Source of the DNA: Chara braunii
Lineage: Eukaryota; Streptophyta; Charophyceae; Charales; Characeae
Assembly: GCA_003427395.1 (NCBI GenBank)
Contig: BFEA01000211.1
Coordinates: 1,874,157-1,908,245 of the forward strand
DNA length: 34,089 nucleotides
Reading direction: 5' to 3'
Made by a program: the position numbers and the translations under genes
The notes under the pieces: model-generated
What the model was told of the DNA's origin: nothing
The model's input: only the letters and a program-made list of their open reading frames with translations
Databases searched by the model: none
Part shown: positions 1 to 8,644 of the stretch, piece after piece
Layout of the letters: every line of letters starts with the position of its first letter
How positions within the stretch are numbered: the stretch's first letter is position 1

Positions 1-367
1 CCTTTGTTTTTGTGCGTATGTGAGGGTGTGTATTTGACTGAAAAGTTAGCTTATGTACATTCAAAATGAATATGCCTTATGTTCGCAGAAATACAGCACA
101 CGGAGAAGAGAGAGAGAGAGGAAGAGGGAGAGAGAGAGTGTCCTCCACGATCACGTACTCTCATTCGCGCCTTTGTTTTAGTTTGTATGTAAGGGTGTGC
201 AATTCACTAAAAGCTAGCTTATATACATTCAAAATCAATCGACTTTGTGATCGGGAGAAAAAGCCAGCACACATACAGGCACACATACACACACACACAC
301 AAATAGAGAGAGAGAGAGGGGAAGGGAGATCGCCCTCCACGATCGCCTGCTCCTGTGCGAGTACGCG
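1..367. repeat. two tandem ~170 bp units with GA/CA microsatellites
   Basis: The sequence from 1 is repeated from about 171. Both units open with CCTTTGTTTT and share AGCTTAT..TACATTCAAAAT, followed by an AC-rich or GA-rich run and the block CCTCCACGATC. The two units differ at many scattered positions, so the duplication is not recent. The open frame across 66-434 lies entirely in this low-complexity sequence and is not a credible gene. Function unknown; it may be the edge of a satellite that extends left of the window. Confidence 0.7.
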
Positions 368-885
368 CGCGATATCAAAAGGTTATGGGTTGGATACTAA
401 AGGGACTAGGAGTGTTTTTGTTTTGTGTGATTGATCTAACTTTTGTTCTGGTATGGTGTAACGCGTGGTAAGAAGGATGCGTCCTAGTCGACCGACGACG
501 AGTCGCGCTTGGGACTTAAGCCCCGCAGTGCGTCGGCTTGTGTACGGGTCTAATAAAGGCATGGAACCACGTGTACCCCCTATGCTATAGTGAACGAGAA
601 AATGCCCTTGGCTGATTCACCTCTAGGATTGCATGTAAAAACTTTCGTACTGTAGACTGGTAACTCGGCGGGGATACGCCCACCTAAGGGATGGTGATAA
701 CTCCCGCAGGTGGAGGTAAGTTGTACCTCGCGTGACCCTATCCTGTTGTAGGGGTTCGTGAGAGGTATGGCTGACGCACTCAAGCGGAGCGGCAACGCTT
801 TGCGACTAAAGTCCTGTCGAATCCTGCGTGACGCGGCCAGGAAGGTCCCCTCTCTCTTGCGGGGACCATGCGCTCGACACTGCTT

Positions 886-955
886 TACCCACATCTTTCA
901 AAGACATTTTTGCATATATCTCAATTTATGGGGGTATTTTGCAAATTATCAAAAA
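886..955 (+). repeat. 65-70 bp dispersed block, copy 1
   Basis: The block reads ACCCACATCTTT, then CATTTTTGCATATATCTCAA, then TTATGGGGGTATTTTGCAAAT. It recurs at 30,893-30,955 with only a few differences. Here it sits just inside the left arm of the inverted-arm element. At 30.9 kb it follows the Penelope-like element. That places the same sequence next to two unrelated elements, so it may belong to older repeat sequence into which both were inserted. No function recognised. Confidence 0.65.
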
Positions 956-1012
956 ATGTATATATATATATATATTTGCATCTTCTTTCTTTTTTGCACA
1001 TCAAAGTTGCAG

Positions 1013-1066
1013 CATGTCCTTCGGGACATCTGTCAAAATATGAATGATACAGATAAAAAATTGTTC
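1013..1066 (+). pseudogene. decayed U6 snRNA 5' fragment
   Basis: GTCCTTCGGGACATC at 1015 followed by a degraded GAACGATACAGA region (here GAATGATACAGA) matches the 5' stem-loop and ACAGAGA region of U6 spliceosomal RNA. The match ends after about 50 nt. The U4-pairing and 3' parts and a terminal T run are missing, so this is not a functional gene. It is more diverged than the copy at 17,005. It lies inside the 0.4-2.2 kb element, so it was either captured by that element or present before it. Call rests on recall of the conserved plant U6 sequence. Confidence 0.6.
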
Positions 1067-1362
1067 AAAATGCATCAGTTTTCTCTTTGTCCCCAAAGAT
1101 CGAAAATTCCTTGCAGACAGTTCATTTGCAACCTATGCACCAGGGGCCCGTTAAACAGCTTTGCTTCATGCCCCTTTGCTTTCTACAGTCGGCCGGGAAG
1201 CTTGCATGCACCATTTGCTTTTGGGAGGGACCCCACAGGACGACGACAAATGGATTCGGCAGTCGTCGACTTTCAGGCAACTGCCCACTACCGACGGGGA
1301 TGGGAAGCAGATGGGACCCCACCGCCGCCGGGAAGTGTTGCTTTCACGATGCCCACAGTTAC

Positions 1363-1397
1363 CCAAAAAGGAAATCCAGAGCGGTTTTCCTTTTTGG
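1363..1397. other. perfect 12 bp hairpin
   Basis: CCAAAAAGGAAA at 1363-1374 pairs perfectly with TTTCCTTTTTGG at 1386-1397 across an 11 nt loop. It lies in the spacer of the inverted-arm element, which otherwise holds no recognisable feature from about 1070 to 1640. It is too regular to ignore, but no role can be assigned. A snapped-back small insertion is one possibility. Confidence 0.6.
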
Positions 1398-2159
1398 AAA
1401 AGGTTGGGGCCTAAAAGATCATTCCAGGTCCCTTGCCGATGGTTTAATGAAAGGGCGGTTGTAGATATTGGGCGACCGTGCGACTTTCCCCATGCGGCAA
1501 AGACGGGTATGTGGGGGGCACACCCTCCCCGGTCCCGGGTTCCAGGCTGTCCCCTGCCTGTGTTGCAGTGCGGACGACTGGTGCTTCCGATAACGACTGT
1601 AAAAAATGTTTCATTGTCCCGAAGGCGCAGAGTTGTTGACTCCATACCCGTTGTCTTCCATGCCCATTGTCGAGCGCATCAGTCCCGCAGGGGGTTCCTC
1701 CCGACCACACTACGCAGGATTCGTGTTGGACTTTTTATCGCGCTGAAGCGTTTTGACGCTCCGGCTGAGTGCGCCAGGCATACCTTTCGCGAACCCCTAC
1801 GACAGGATAGGGTCATGCGAGGTACAACTTACCTCCGTCCAAGGGGTTGTCACCACCCTCGAACGGGCGTATCCCCGCCAAGCTACTGAACCACGTGCGA
1901 AAGCTACTCGGTTGCAATCGCAGAGGTGGCCTAGCCGAGGGTGTTTCTCGTACACTGTATCATACGGGGTACGTGAGGTCGCACGCCTCTAGCAGACCCA
2001 TACGAGAGCCGAAGCACTGGAGGGCGAACATCCTAAGCGTGACTCATCGCCGACCGGCTTTGACCCATCCTTCTTACCATGCGTTACACCACACCAAAAT
2101 AGAGAATCAAGTTACTCACTCAAAAAACTCTTAGTCCCTTTGTATCCAACCCATAACTT

Positions 2160-2672
2160 TTTTGACAAAAAAATTGGTTAGGAGTCACATGCGAGATTCA
2201 TAATAAATACAACGCGGACGCAGACTTCCTCATATCGACTAGTCATGCATGAATAAGCAAGCAATAGCAATAATGGCGTACTATGTAGTACCCATAATCA
2301 CGTGGCCCTCAATGGTCTTGAGGGTCACTTTCAACACTAAAATGTTGGCTGATACGCGCCTAGAGGGGTCAATCTCTCGACGCTCGAGAACCACTAAGGC
2401 AGTTGAGATTCTTACCCTCTTCTCCACCCTGTGGAGCGTGGGTGGTAGACAAACTCTGACCCTTTGTGACCGTCAACGCTTATGGCCATGGAGACGAGCT
2501 CCATCATCCAGAGTCTGTGAAAAGATAAAAGGGTTTGACTTCGACGACCGCCACGGACTTCAACGTCCAACTATAATAATTTCAATGAACAAAGGCAAAA
2601 AGGGGATTTTCCTTTTCTCTCAACGCAAATCCGCTTTATCCCTACGCACGGCGGCACACAGACACTTAATAT
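2160..2672. other. unannotated stretch
   Basis: I see no gene, RNA or repeat that recurs elsewhere in the window. A 150-codon open frame at 2249-2701 has no recognisable domain and runs into the TATA-like run of the next repeat, so I do not call it. The interval separates the inverted-arm element from the first LTR-like block. Confidence 0.4.
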
Positions 2673-2990
2673 GTATATATATAAAGGGTTATAAAATGTG
2701 AGACGATCACTTCTCACAATCATTGTGTGACTCCCTTCAAAAATATATACGTGACCGCAGACAAGTCAAATCCAGAGTTCAAACCACAATCATACCTGCA
2801 ACCACATCAAGGATTTCACACTAACAGACCACGCACTACACGGTTCAACTTCAACCACTCTCTGCACTCATACCCGTCACCTTAGCCGTACAACCCTCAA
2901 CCTTTGTCCAACCTTTTCTCATAAAATATTCAGTCCCTTTGTTAAAGGGTCATTCAATAAAGTTCGGATGAAAACCCAAAGAAACAATTC
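2673..2990 (+). repeat. LTR-like block, partial copy (TATA ... AATAAA)
   Basis: A TATATATATAAA run (2673-2686) is followed by CTTCTCACAATCA, then TACACGGTTCAACTTC, CCTCAACCTTTGTCCAACC and AATAAA at 2956-2961, then GAAAACCC. The same order of motifs recurs at 3667-3990, with the TATA-like run about 275 bp before AATAAA in both copies. That spacing suits a promoter-R-polyadenylation module of a long terminal repeat on the + strand. This copy stops soon after AATAAA and lacks the hairpin arrays that follow the second copy. Confidence 0.5.
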
Positions 2991-3204
2991 AAACCACATT
3001 AATTCAGAACTCGAGATAAATAAAAGAGGGAAAAATAAACCCATGAAATATGCAGATCGTGCGACACATGGTTGTCATTCTCACTGCCTGCAAAGTAAAA
3101 CTCGTACACAAGTTTCAAAATACTAATCTGCATTGAACACAGACACATACAAAAGTCACATTGCCATACACCAATGTGGCCAACTTTACTATTCCCTGTA
3201 ACTC

Positions 3205-3600
3205 ACACCACGTTGTCGGTGCGAATACCCTTGCAAGGGTATCCGCCCTGGTTTTTGAAGACGACAAAAAATAGTTTTGATTTAAAGTCTGAGTATATCG
3301 CGCGAGGTGCGGCAGAGTCTATGATTTACGTTGACTGAGTAGCTGACTAAGAGTAGAGAATGTGTGGGCGCGTAGACTTAAGGCGCACGTGATTTCTCTC
3401 TATCTTTGATGACTGAAGAATCGGCGTGGACGCCGACCAAAAAATTTTATTTTTTTATTAAACTATGATTGAATAATTTTTTGTCGTTTGACTGGTGCAT
3501 CTACCGGTGACTTGTACGTGCGTGAGGAGGACGACCTCAACAACGGTGAGACTTCTACATGATAAACGGGGTGCGCGGCACCGAAGGCAAACGGGGCGAC
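3205..3600 (+). repeat. palindrome-led dispersed repeat, copy 1
   Basis: The block opens with GTCGGTGCGAATACCC and the perfect palindrome ATACCCTTGCAAGGGTAT (3225-3242). It continues through CGCGCGAGG, then TGTGTGGGCGCGTAGACT and GGCGTGGACGCC. The reverse complement of 9430-9790 follows the same order, and 15,755-16,000 is a more distant relative. No coding potential is visible. It lies between the two LTR-like blocks and so may have inserted into that element. Confidence 0.6.
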
Positions 3601-3689
3601 GACCCGGTTTTACTTAGTTTTCGTGTTCCGTTTTTATTTTTTATTTTTAGTTTTATTAAGTACATACATATATATATATATACATGTAA

Positions 3690-4130
3690 GGGGGAATAAT
3701 TATGTGATGATCACTTCTCACAATCACAGTGAGACTCCTCACAGCCATACAGATAGTCAAATCCAAAATCTGAACCACAAAACATACTTGCAATTACATC
3801 AAAGAGTCAATCAAAAGTCCACGCACTACACGGTGTCAACTTCAGCCAACCTCTATACTCATACCCCTCGCTTTAGCCTTGCAAGCCTCAACCTTTGTCC
3901 AACCAACCATAATTAAATACTCAGTACCTTTGTGAAATGACCATTCAATAAAAGTTCGGGTGAAAACCTTAATAACACAATAAAAAACACCAGGGCTGAA
4001 GTCTTTTAGGTTGAGCGTTGAGGGTGAATTGGAGTTGAGTCGTAGGTCGACGAATCGACAACCGACTTGTTATCAGTGATAACAGAAGGTGATCCTTGTA
4101 GGATTAAGTTGAATCTAGTCCCGACTTTGA
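3690..4130 (+). repeat. TATA/AATAAA block of element I
   Basis: Motifs GATCACTTCTCACAATCA, then ACTACACGGTGTCAACTTC, ACCTTTGTCCAACC, GACCATTCAATAAAAG and GGTGAAAACC occur in this order. They are followed by the stem-loops TGTTATCAGTGATAACA and AATCCT..AGGATT (read on the minus strand). The reverse complement of 22,890-23,400 keeps GACCATT..ATAAAG, GGTGAAAACC and both stem-loops. Conservation of the stem-loops while the sequence between them drifts suggests that structure is constrained. Confidence 0.55.
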
Positions 4131-4359
4131 ATCAGACATTCAAGAGGACCTGTAGCACAAGACAGGTCAATCTGCAAGCTAAATTTATGAGTCCAAATTG
4201 AGAGTAATCTCCATATCACGATTTCACCAAGAATCGTTCTACTTAACTAATCCTGGGTCTACCCCTAAGTCAGTGCCTCATGAAAAGGTAGATCTTTGGC
4301 AGAATCTCCTCTACGCACAGTGGACTGCCATAATTGTCACCTGTCAAAATATAATCTAA

Positions 4360-4970
4360 CTCCTCTAAAATAAAAAAATTTCGGCAGCGCTTCCCGTAGG
4401 AAAAATGTCTTCGCAGAATTTATAATAACCCAAATATGAAAACAAAAACGATCTCTAAATATGGAAGGTCAAAATTTGTCTAACTCCTTGAATTAGTAAA
4501 AATTTTGGCAGCACTTCCTTTAGAAATGTAGACTTCCCAGATTTATACTAACTCAGATATGAACTCAGAAACAAGACCTGAGTTCAACTAAGACAAATTT
4601 TAACTAACTCCTTAGATTTGTATAAATTTCGACAGCGATAAATTTTAACTAACTCCTTAGATTTGTATAAATTTCGACAGCGCTTCCCGTAGAGAAAGTG
4701 TTATTCCAAGATTTATACGAAACTAAGTTCAGAATCTAAAGTGACTTTGACTTCTCAAACTCTAGTTTTGTCGAACTCCCCGAATTAGTAAAAATTTAGG
4801 CAGCACTTCCTTTAAAAAGGTAGACTTCCCATATTTTTACTAAGCCAAAAATCAAAAAAATTGAACCCTGAAAATGACAAAATGTGACCAACTCCCTGGT
4901 TTCATAGAAATTTCAGCAGCGCTTCCCGTAGAGACAATGACTTACCAAGATTTATAGAAAACCAAGTATA
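4360..4970. repeat. hairpin array 2 of element I (GGCAGCGCTTCCCGTAG core)
   Basis: Five full units and one partial unit share a core AAATTTCGGCAGCGCTTCC, then CGTAGAGA, then CAAGATTTATA. The arms flanking each core differ between units but pair within a unit. Examples are TTAGTA (4493) with TACTAA (4546), GTATAAAT (4664) with ATTTATAC (4711), and TTAGTAAAAAT (4785) with ATTTTTACTAA (4833-4843). Units are about 60 bp long and 110-170 bp apart. The same core in reverse complement forms the smaller array at 22,544-22,766. Variable but complementary arms around a fixed core indicate selection on a folded RNA or DNA structure. Confidence 0.65.
4595..4682. repeat. exact 43 bp tandem duplication
   Basis: The segment 4595-4637 (AAATTTTAACTAACTCC through CGACAGCG) is repeated without change at 4640-4682. 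It duplicates the left half of one hairpin unit. The identity of the copies shows the event is recent relative to the age of the array. It may also be an assembly or replication-slippage product. Confidence 0.85.
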
Positions 4971-5257
4971 ATAAAAAATCTTAGAAAATGCAGAAATCGA
5001 TCTAAGTAAAAAAAACTTAGCTAAGAAAATGCAGGAATTGAAACTAAATCCTATGACTCTAGCATGTGGCGAGCAACTAAAGCAACTACCTATCAAACTG
5101 AAACTCAGACTAAGTAGTAGTCGCACTCAGTCACATGCAGACCAAACCACAACGGTAAGTACTTTTACCATCCCAAAGTCAATTTTTATAAGATAGTTCA
5201 TGAATCCTCAAGTAATTCAACCCTTATACCCAACTTACATATGGCACAATGCTAGAC

Positions 5258-5867
5258 CATTCGGTTTGGAAACAATGCCCAACATGCCTTAAGATATACA
5301 CGAATAGGTTTCAATATTACTACTCTCTTCTTTGGACATTTGACTAGATCATTCGGCTTCGAAACAATGCCTAACCGCCCTGAACTGTTTAATATCCAAA
5401 ATTTAATAACTTTCCGACTTTGTTCTCAAAAGAAAATACAAATATGGCCAGGGGACCGAACCATTCGGCTTGGAAACAATGTTCAGCTTGCCCAAACTAC
5501 TTTCAATTATACTCTGTAATTTCCCTTCTCTTCTTATCGATATGGCTTAGCGCTGGATCATTCGGCTTGGAAACAATGCCCTGCTGCCAGTTCACATGCA
5601 AATATAAGTAAAATACTTTTTTTTATACTCATTTTATACTTATGTACGTACGTGGTTTTCAGGCTAAACCATTCAACTTAGAAACAATGCTCAACCTTAG
5701 GTCAAAATCCTCCCTGAGAATAAAACAAAAACTTAAAACCCTTCAATTCAGGCAAACCCTTAGAAATTAAACACAACAACCAGGTTATTCAGTTTATAAA
5801 CAATGTCTGACCCTTCAGAAAACAACCAAATAAACATAGCCCTGTGCCATTCAGCTTAGAAATAATG
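5258..5867. repeat. array 1 of element I (CATTCGGCTTGGAAACAATG core)
   Basis: Seven 20 bp cores start at 5258, 5350, 5462, 5559, 5670, 5786 and 5848, spaced 62-116 bp apart. The consensus is CATTCGGCTTGGAAACAATG, with an internal CATT/AATG pairing that the sixth (TATT/AATG) and seventh (CATT/AATG, loop changed) units largely keep. Sequence between the cores is not conserved. Some units have short outer complements, for example GAAC/GTTC around 5462 and CTGG/CCAG around 5559. Its position matches the CCCTAGGGTTAGGG array of element II, so the two may be equivalent modules with different cores. Confidence 0.65.
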
Positions 5868-6114
5868 CCCAGTCCTTGGTTGACCCGGTCAAACGCATGC
5901 AGTCTGCATTCCTCCCACCTTCCCCCAGTTCACCCCCTTTGTCTGCTTTCAATCAAAATAAAAAATGAAACTTATGCTTCACTCTCGCACATTCCTTTCA
6001 TTTAGTCTGATTAGGTTCTGAAAGAAAGCAAAGTCATAGGGGCAATCTCCTGCATACCTCAGTCAAACTAAAAGGAGGTAGGCAAACAGGGGTATAGTGA
6101 GGTCATACAAATAG

Positions 6115-6390
6115 AAAATGATATACCTGATGGTTCCCTACCTCCAGAACCTCGCTTAGGTTCCGGCAGGGCTTTCGCAATCGGTGGGTGGACTCCCCAC
6201 ACAGTCTTGATGCGGTCCTACGGGTTGGAATCCCGCCTGCCGCCTTCCTCTCGTAACCAAGGACTAGACTGAGAGTTAAAAAGGCAGAAGGAGATAGGTT
6301 GAGACTCTAAGATACAAGAATGGTGCGCTAAGACTCGCGAGAGAGGGCCTTATTACATTCACTCGCCTGAGGGTCCTGCAATGATGGTCA
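6115..6390 (-). repeat. terminal block of element I
   Basis: Read on the minus strand, this block aligns with 20,625-20,910. Shared strings include CATTGC.GG.CCCTCAGG, TTCTTGTATCT, CTCAGTCTAGTCC, ACGAGAGGAAGGCGGCAGG and ACCCGTAGGACCGC, plus the CCGGAACC..GGTTCTGG stem-loop. The + strand contains GGGTTGGAATCCCG, which resembles a tRNA T-arm with one core change; an A-box partner is not convincing. This is the best-conserved part of the two elements. Confidence 0.65.
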
Positions 6391-6597
6391 AAACGTAGCT
6401 GCAGCTTGGTCAAACCAGAGTACAACTACCGATGGTTGATTCCCAGTCGACTCCCCAAACTGCAGCAAAAACGCCCCTCCTGTCAATTCAACGACCCCGG
6501 CTTCTTCGCCAACTTGCAACCTCGTTGCCCACCTCCGACCGGCCTCGTCGATAGGATGACCAACGCCCCAGTCAAACAGGTAAGTGTACAGGCTCAT
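6388..6597 (-). CDS. possible short ORF, unrecognised
   Basis: A 69-codon frame begins MSLYTYLFDWG and contains RRWATRLQVGEEAG and LTGGAFLLQFGES. Its composition looks more protein-like than most frames here, but I recognise no domain and see no second copy that would test conservation. It abuts the conserved terminal block of element I, so it could be the end of an element-encoded protein or an exon. It may equally be chance. Confidence 0.15.
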   Translation of the reverse strand: MSLYTYLFDWGVGHPIDEAGRRWATRLQVGEEAGVVELTGGAFLLQFGESTGNQPSVVVLWFDQAAATF

Positions 6598-6599
6598 GA

Positions 6600-7000
6600 C
6601 TCTCCTCTAGCCACGCGGCTTGGTAGAACGAACAATGCGCCAACTAGCGACCAAGCTTTCACCTCACGGCTGACTCGCTGCAGCCTCAACTAAACAAAAC
6701 GAGCAGCATGCCTGCCAGCAGGCAAGCCTCCAACTCTGTGGCTGCCTGTTTGCCGTTGTCAAATAACCGCTCACTTATAGACCATCGCCATCACCAGGTA
6801 CGTGCCCTTGCGCCTGCCTGCCTGCTCCTCACATTCGCCGTTCATTGACCCGTTAATTGCCTCGAACGAATCTTTTGCTAGGACGTGGCCATGTGTTTTC
6901 CCCCCGCTGATCCTTACCAATCTCAACGAGAGGGGTGGCGCCAACCCACGGGGCCAATAACAAATGATGGGCGGGGGGATAACTGATGATGGTGCACTCA
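6600..7000 (+). repeat. dispersed repeat, copy 1 (related to 10.7-11.15 kb)
   Basis: The block around 6840-6890 (ATTGCCTCGAACGAATCTTT, then GCTAGGACGTG) resembles 11,120-11,155 (ATTGAACGAGACTGAATCTT, then ACTAGGATGTG). Sequence just before each also shares TTTGCC and CATTGAC/CAATTGA strings. No coding sequence recognised; identity of the repeat unknown. Confidence 0.4.
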
Positions 7001-8260
7001 AAGAGGGAATCGCCTCACTCTATTGTAGCTGCTCTATATGCAGGGTAAAGATGAACCTTCCCTTACACCATGGGAACATTCATTCACATAGTCACCAAGA
7101 ATTGGACAAGAAAAACTTATCTTTGGGCGCAATACTTCGTCATCTCCAGTGCGGCCCGTCGACCAATCCCGGAGTCCGAGCTTAGCATCGGACTGGCCGT
7201 CCCTCAAAAATATCTACCAACTAAGTTCTCACTTGCTTCGCCTCTGTCTAAGTATGAATGGGCGATCCGATCTCCATCCTCGCCATGTCTGCTTCAACTC
7301 GTCACTCTAGTAACGCCTGCACCTCTCCTAACCCCCATCCTACTAACCTCCGTTTCTGGTCCGACTATGAATCCGGGGTCTCCTTGGCCCAAACCTCATA
7401 ATCTCCTGTTACCTCGCCTTAATGCGTTAGGCAATCAGGGGGGGGTCCCGGGCCGTATCTTCTCTACCTCCTCGCTACCTCCCTTCTGCCATGGCTCGAC
7501 GCATCCTCTTTTCCTCCTAACTCTCCACTTACTAACCTTTTTTCTAATCTGACTTAACAATCGTGTTCGCTTAATCTAAAACCCCCTATTTCGACCTTTA
7601 CCTCATCCGATTTCGTTTAGAATCGAGTGATATCTCGTTTTCCACTCCCCGTTATTTCCCCTTCCGCCATAGCTCGCCGCACCCCTTTTCTTAATAATTT
7701 TTTCCGATACTAACTCTTTCGAAAATCTGGCCCCTGAATCGAATTCGCCTCACTCTCAAACCCCTTCGTAGCGTTTTCTCCCACTCGATTTTACTAAGAA
7801 ACGAGTGGGATCTTCGTTTCGCACTCCCTCCATATTTGCATTTCCCGATCCCCGCACAACTCTTCTTCCTAATAGCTCTTTGTACACTAACTTTCTCCCA
7901 GATCTAAGCTCACCATAATAGCTCTTTGTACACTAACTTTCTCCCAGATCTAAGCTCACCATTCAATTCGCCCAGGGTTAAAACCCCGGGAACAATTCTC
8001 CCTTCTCCTGACCCAATCGAGAACCTTGCGAGATATTTATTCTTCACTATGCTTGGCTCGTCTCCCTGCCATCTCCAATCTCACTCCGCGCGCACCTGGC
8101 AACGTCCACGACCATGTTCACTCCTCCCGCTATCTTTACCTGCCTCGCTCCAGTCCGCTTCCTTCCTTCGTCGGTGTTCTAGCTCAACCATGCAACTCAT
8201 GACCGCCTCGATAGCGCAGCAGTCACGTTGTAGTTCTGGCGTAAAAAACGACAATCTCTG
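7000..8260 (-). repeat. dispersed repeat H, copy 1, with covarying hairpins
   Basis: Read on the minus strand, this region shares GGGGTGCGGCGAG, AAGGGG and related strings with 17,740-17,850, and shares GGAGGAAGAAG and GTGCGCGG strings with the complement of 13,640-13,860. It carries the stem-loop CCCACTCG..CGAGTGGG at 7780-7809 and a weaker one at 7608-7625 (CGATT/AATCG). Copies of the family place different stems around a similar TTC..GAA loop. The open frames at 7070-7552 and 7926-8261 have no recognisable domain. Confidence 0.4.
7871..7962. repeat. exact 46 bp tandem duplication
   Basis: The segment 7871-7916, starting AATAGCTCTTTGTACACTAA and ending CTAAGCTCACCAT, is repeated exactly at 7917-7962. 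It is recent relative to the surrounding decayed repeats. Confidence 0.9.
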
Positions 8261-8261
8261 A

Positions 8262-8640
8262 GAGGGTCGACTACTAGTTAGTTCGAATAGTCTTCGGCCT
8301 ATACCCAAATCCGACGAACAATTTTTTTTTATTTTTTTTTTATGCGGTAGTATTATTGCATGCCCCCCGCAACGCTTCTCCTCTGTCAAGTATCCCGTCT
8401 TGGCCCGGGCACTTCGAGGGGCGCTGATCGATGCAGGGCGCAAAACTCCAGTCGTGGAAAGTTGAAAATCCGTAGGGGCGGGTGTAACAACTCACCTGCC
8501 GAGATGATCAGCTCAGAACCTCGATGACACAACACCACGTGACCTATACATGGATGCGGTAGGTAGTCTTCGGCACTGCGATGGCTAAAGGCGCAAGGCT
8601 TGCCGCACAGCAGACAACCTAAGCCCCGTGAAGCGAGTCC
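8262..8640. other. unannotated stretch
   Basis: Apart from a T-rich run at about 8322-8341, nothing here recurs clearly elsewhere in the window. No ORF with a recognisable domain on either strand. Confidence 0.35.
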
Positions 8641-8644
8641 TAGT

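Larger units (their letters stand above)
368..2160. mobile_element. long inverted-arm (foldback-like) element, copy 1
   Basis: A left arm (about 384-905) recurs as its reverse complement in the right arm (about 1640-2158). The outer ends are ATGGGTTGGATAC at 384 and the complementary GTATCCAACCCAT ending at 2155. The arms align over about 500 bp with many substitutions. Their inner edges share a block that reads CCTGCGT..GCG and ends in GCGCTCGACA. About 735 bp lie between the arms, with no recognisable transposase. No clear target duplication is visible: the flanks are CAAAAG on the left and TTTTTT on the right. Long inverted arms with a non-coding centre fit a foldback or non-autonomous Mutator-like DNA element, but the superfamily is a guess. 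Other arms of this family lie at 11.4, 13.0 and 24.8 kb. Confidence 0.6.
3667..6440 (+). mobile_element. LTR-like structured element I
   Basis: Four blocks occur in the same order, inverted, in element II at 20.6-23.4 kb. They are the TATA/AATAAA block (3690-4130), a hairpin array with GGCAGCGCTTCC (4360-4970), a second array with CATTCGGCTTGGAAACAATG (5258-5867), and a terminal block (6115-6390) with the hairpin CCGGAACC..GGTTCTGG read on the minus strand. TATA at 3667-3682 and AATAAA at 3947-3952 suggest transcription left to right, which would put the arrays in the transcript leader. A conserved string shared with element II (CATAGG..AGCAACTAAAGCAACTA, 5045-5095) links the two arrays. No gag, reverse transcriptase or primer-binding site is recognised, so this could be a solo LTR, a large non-autonomous retroelement or something else. 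Confidence 0.5.

Noticed and set aside
1161-1889. 242-codon open frame on the + strand
   Set aside because: It spans the spacer and right arm of an inverted-arm element and changes context at the arm boundary. No recognisable domain; homologous arms elsewhere do not keep the frame open.
6984-6990. Additional CTGATGA as hammerhead core
   Set aside because: No stem II and GAAA follow at a workable distance. The same holds for the minus-strand CTGATGA near 10,645.
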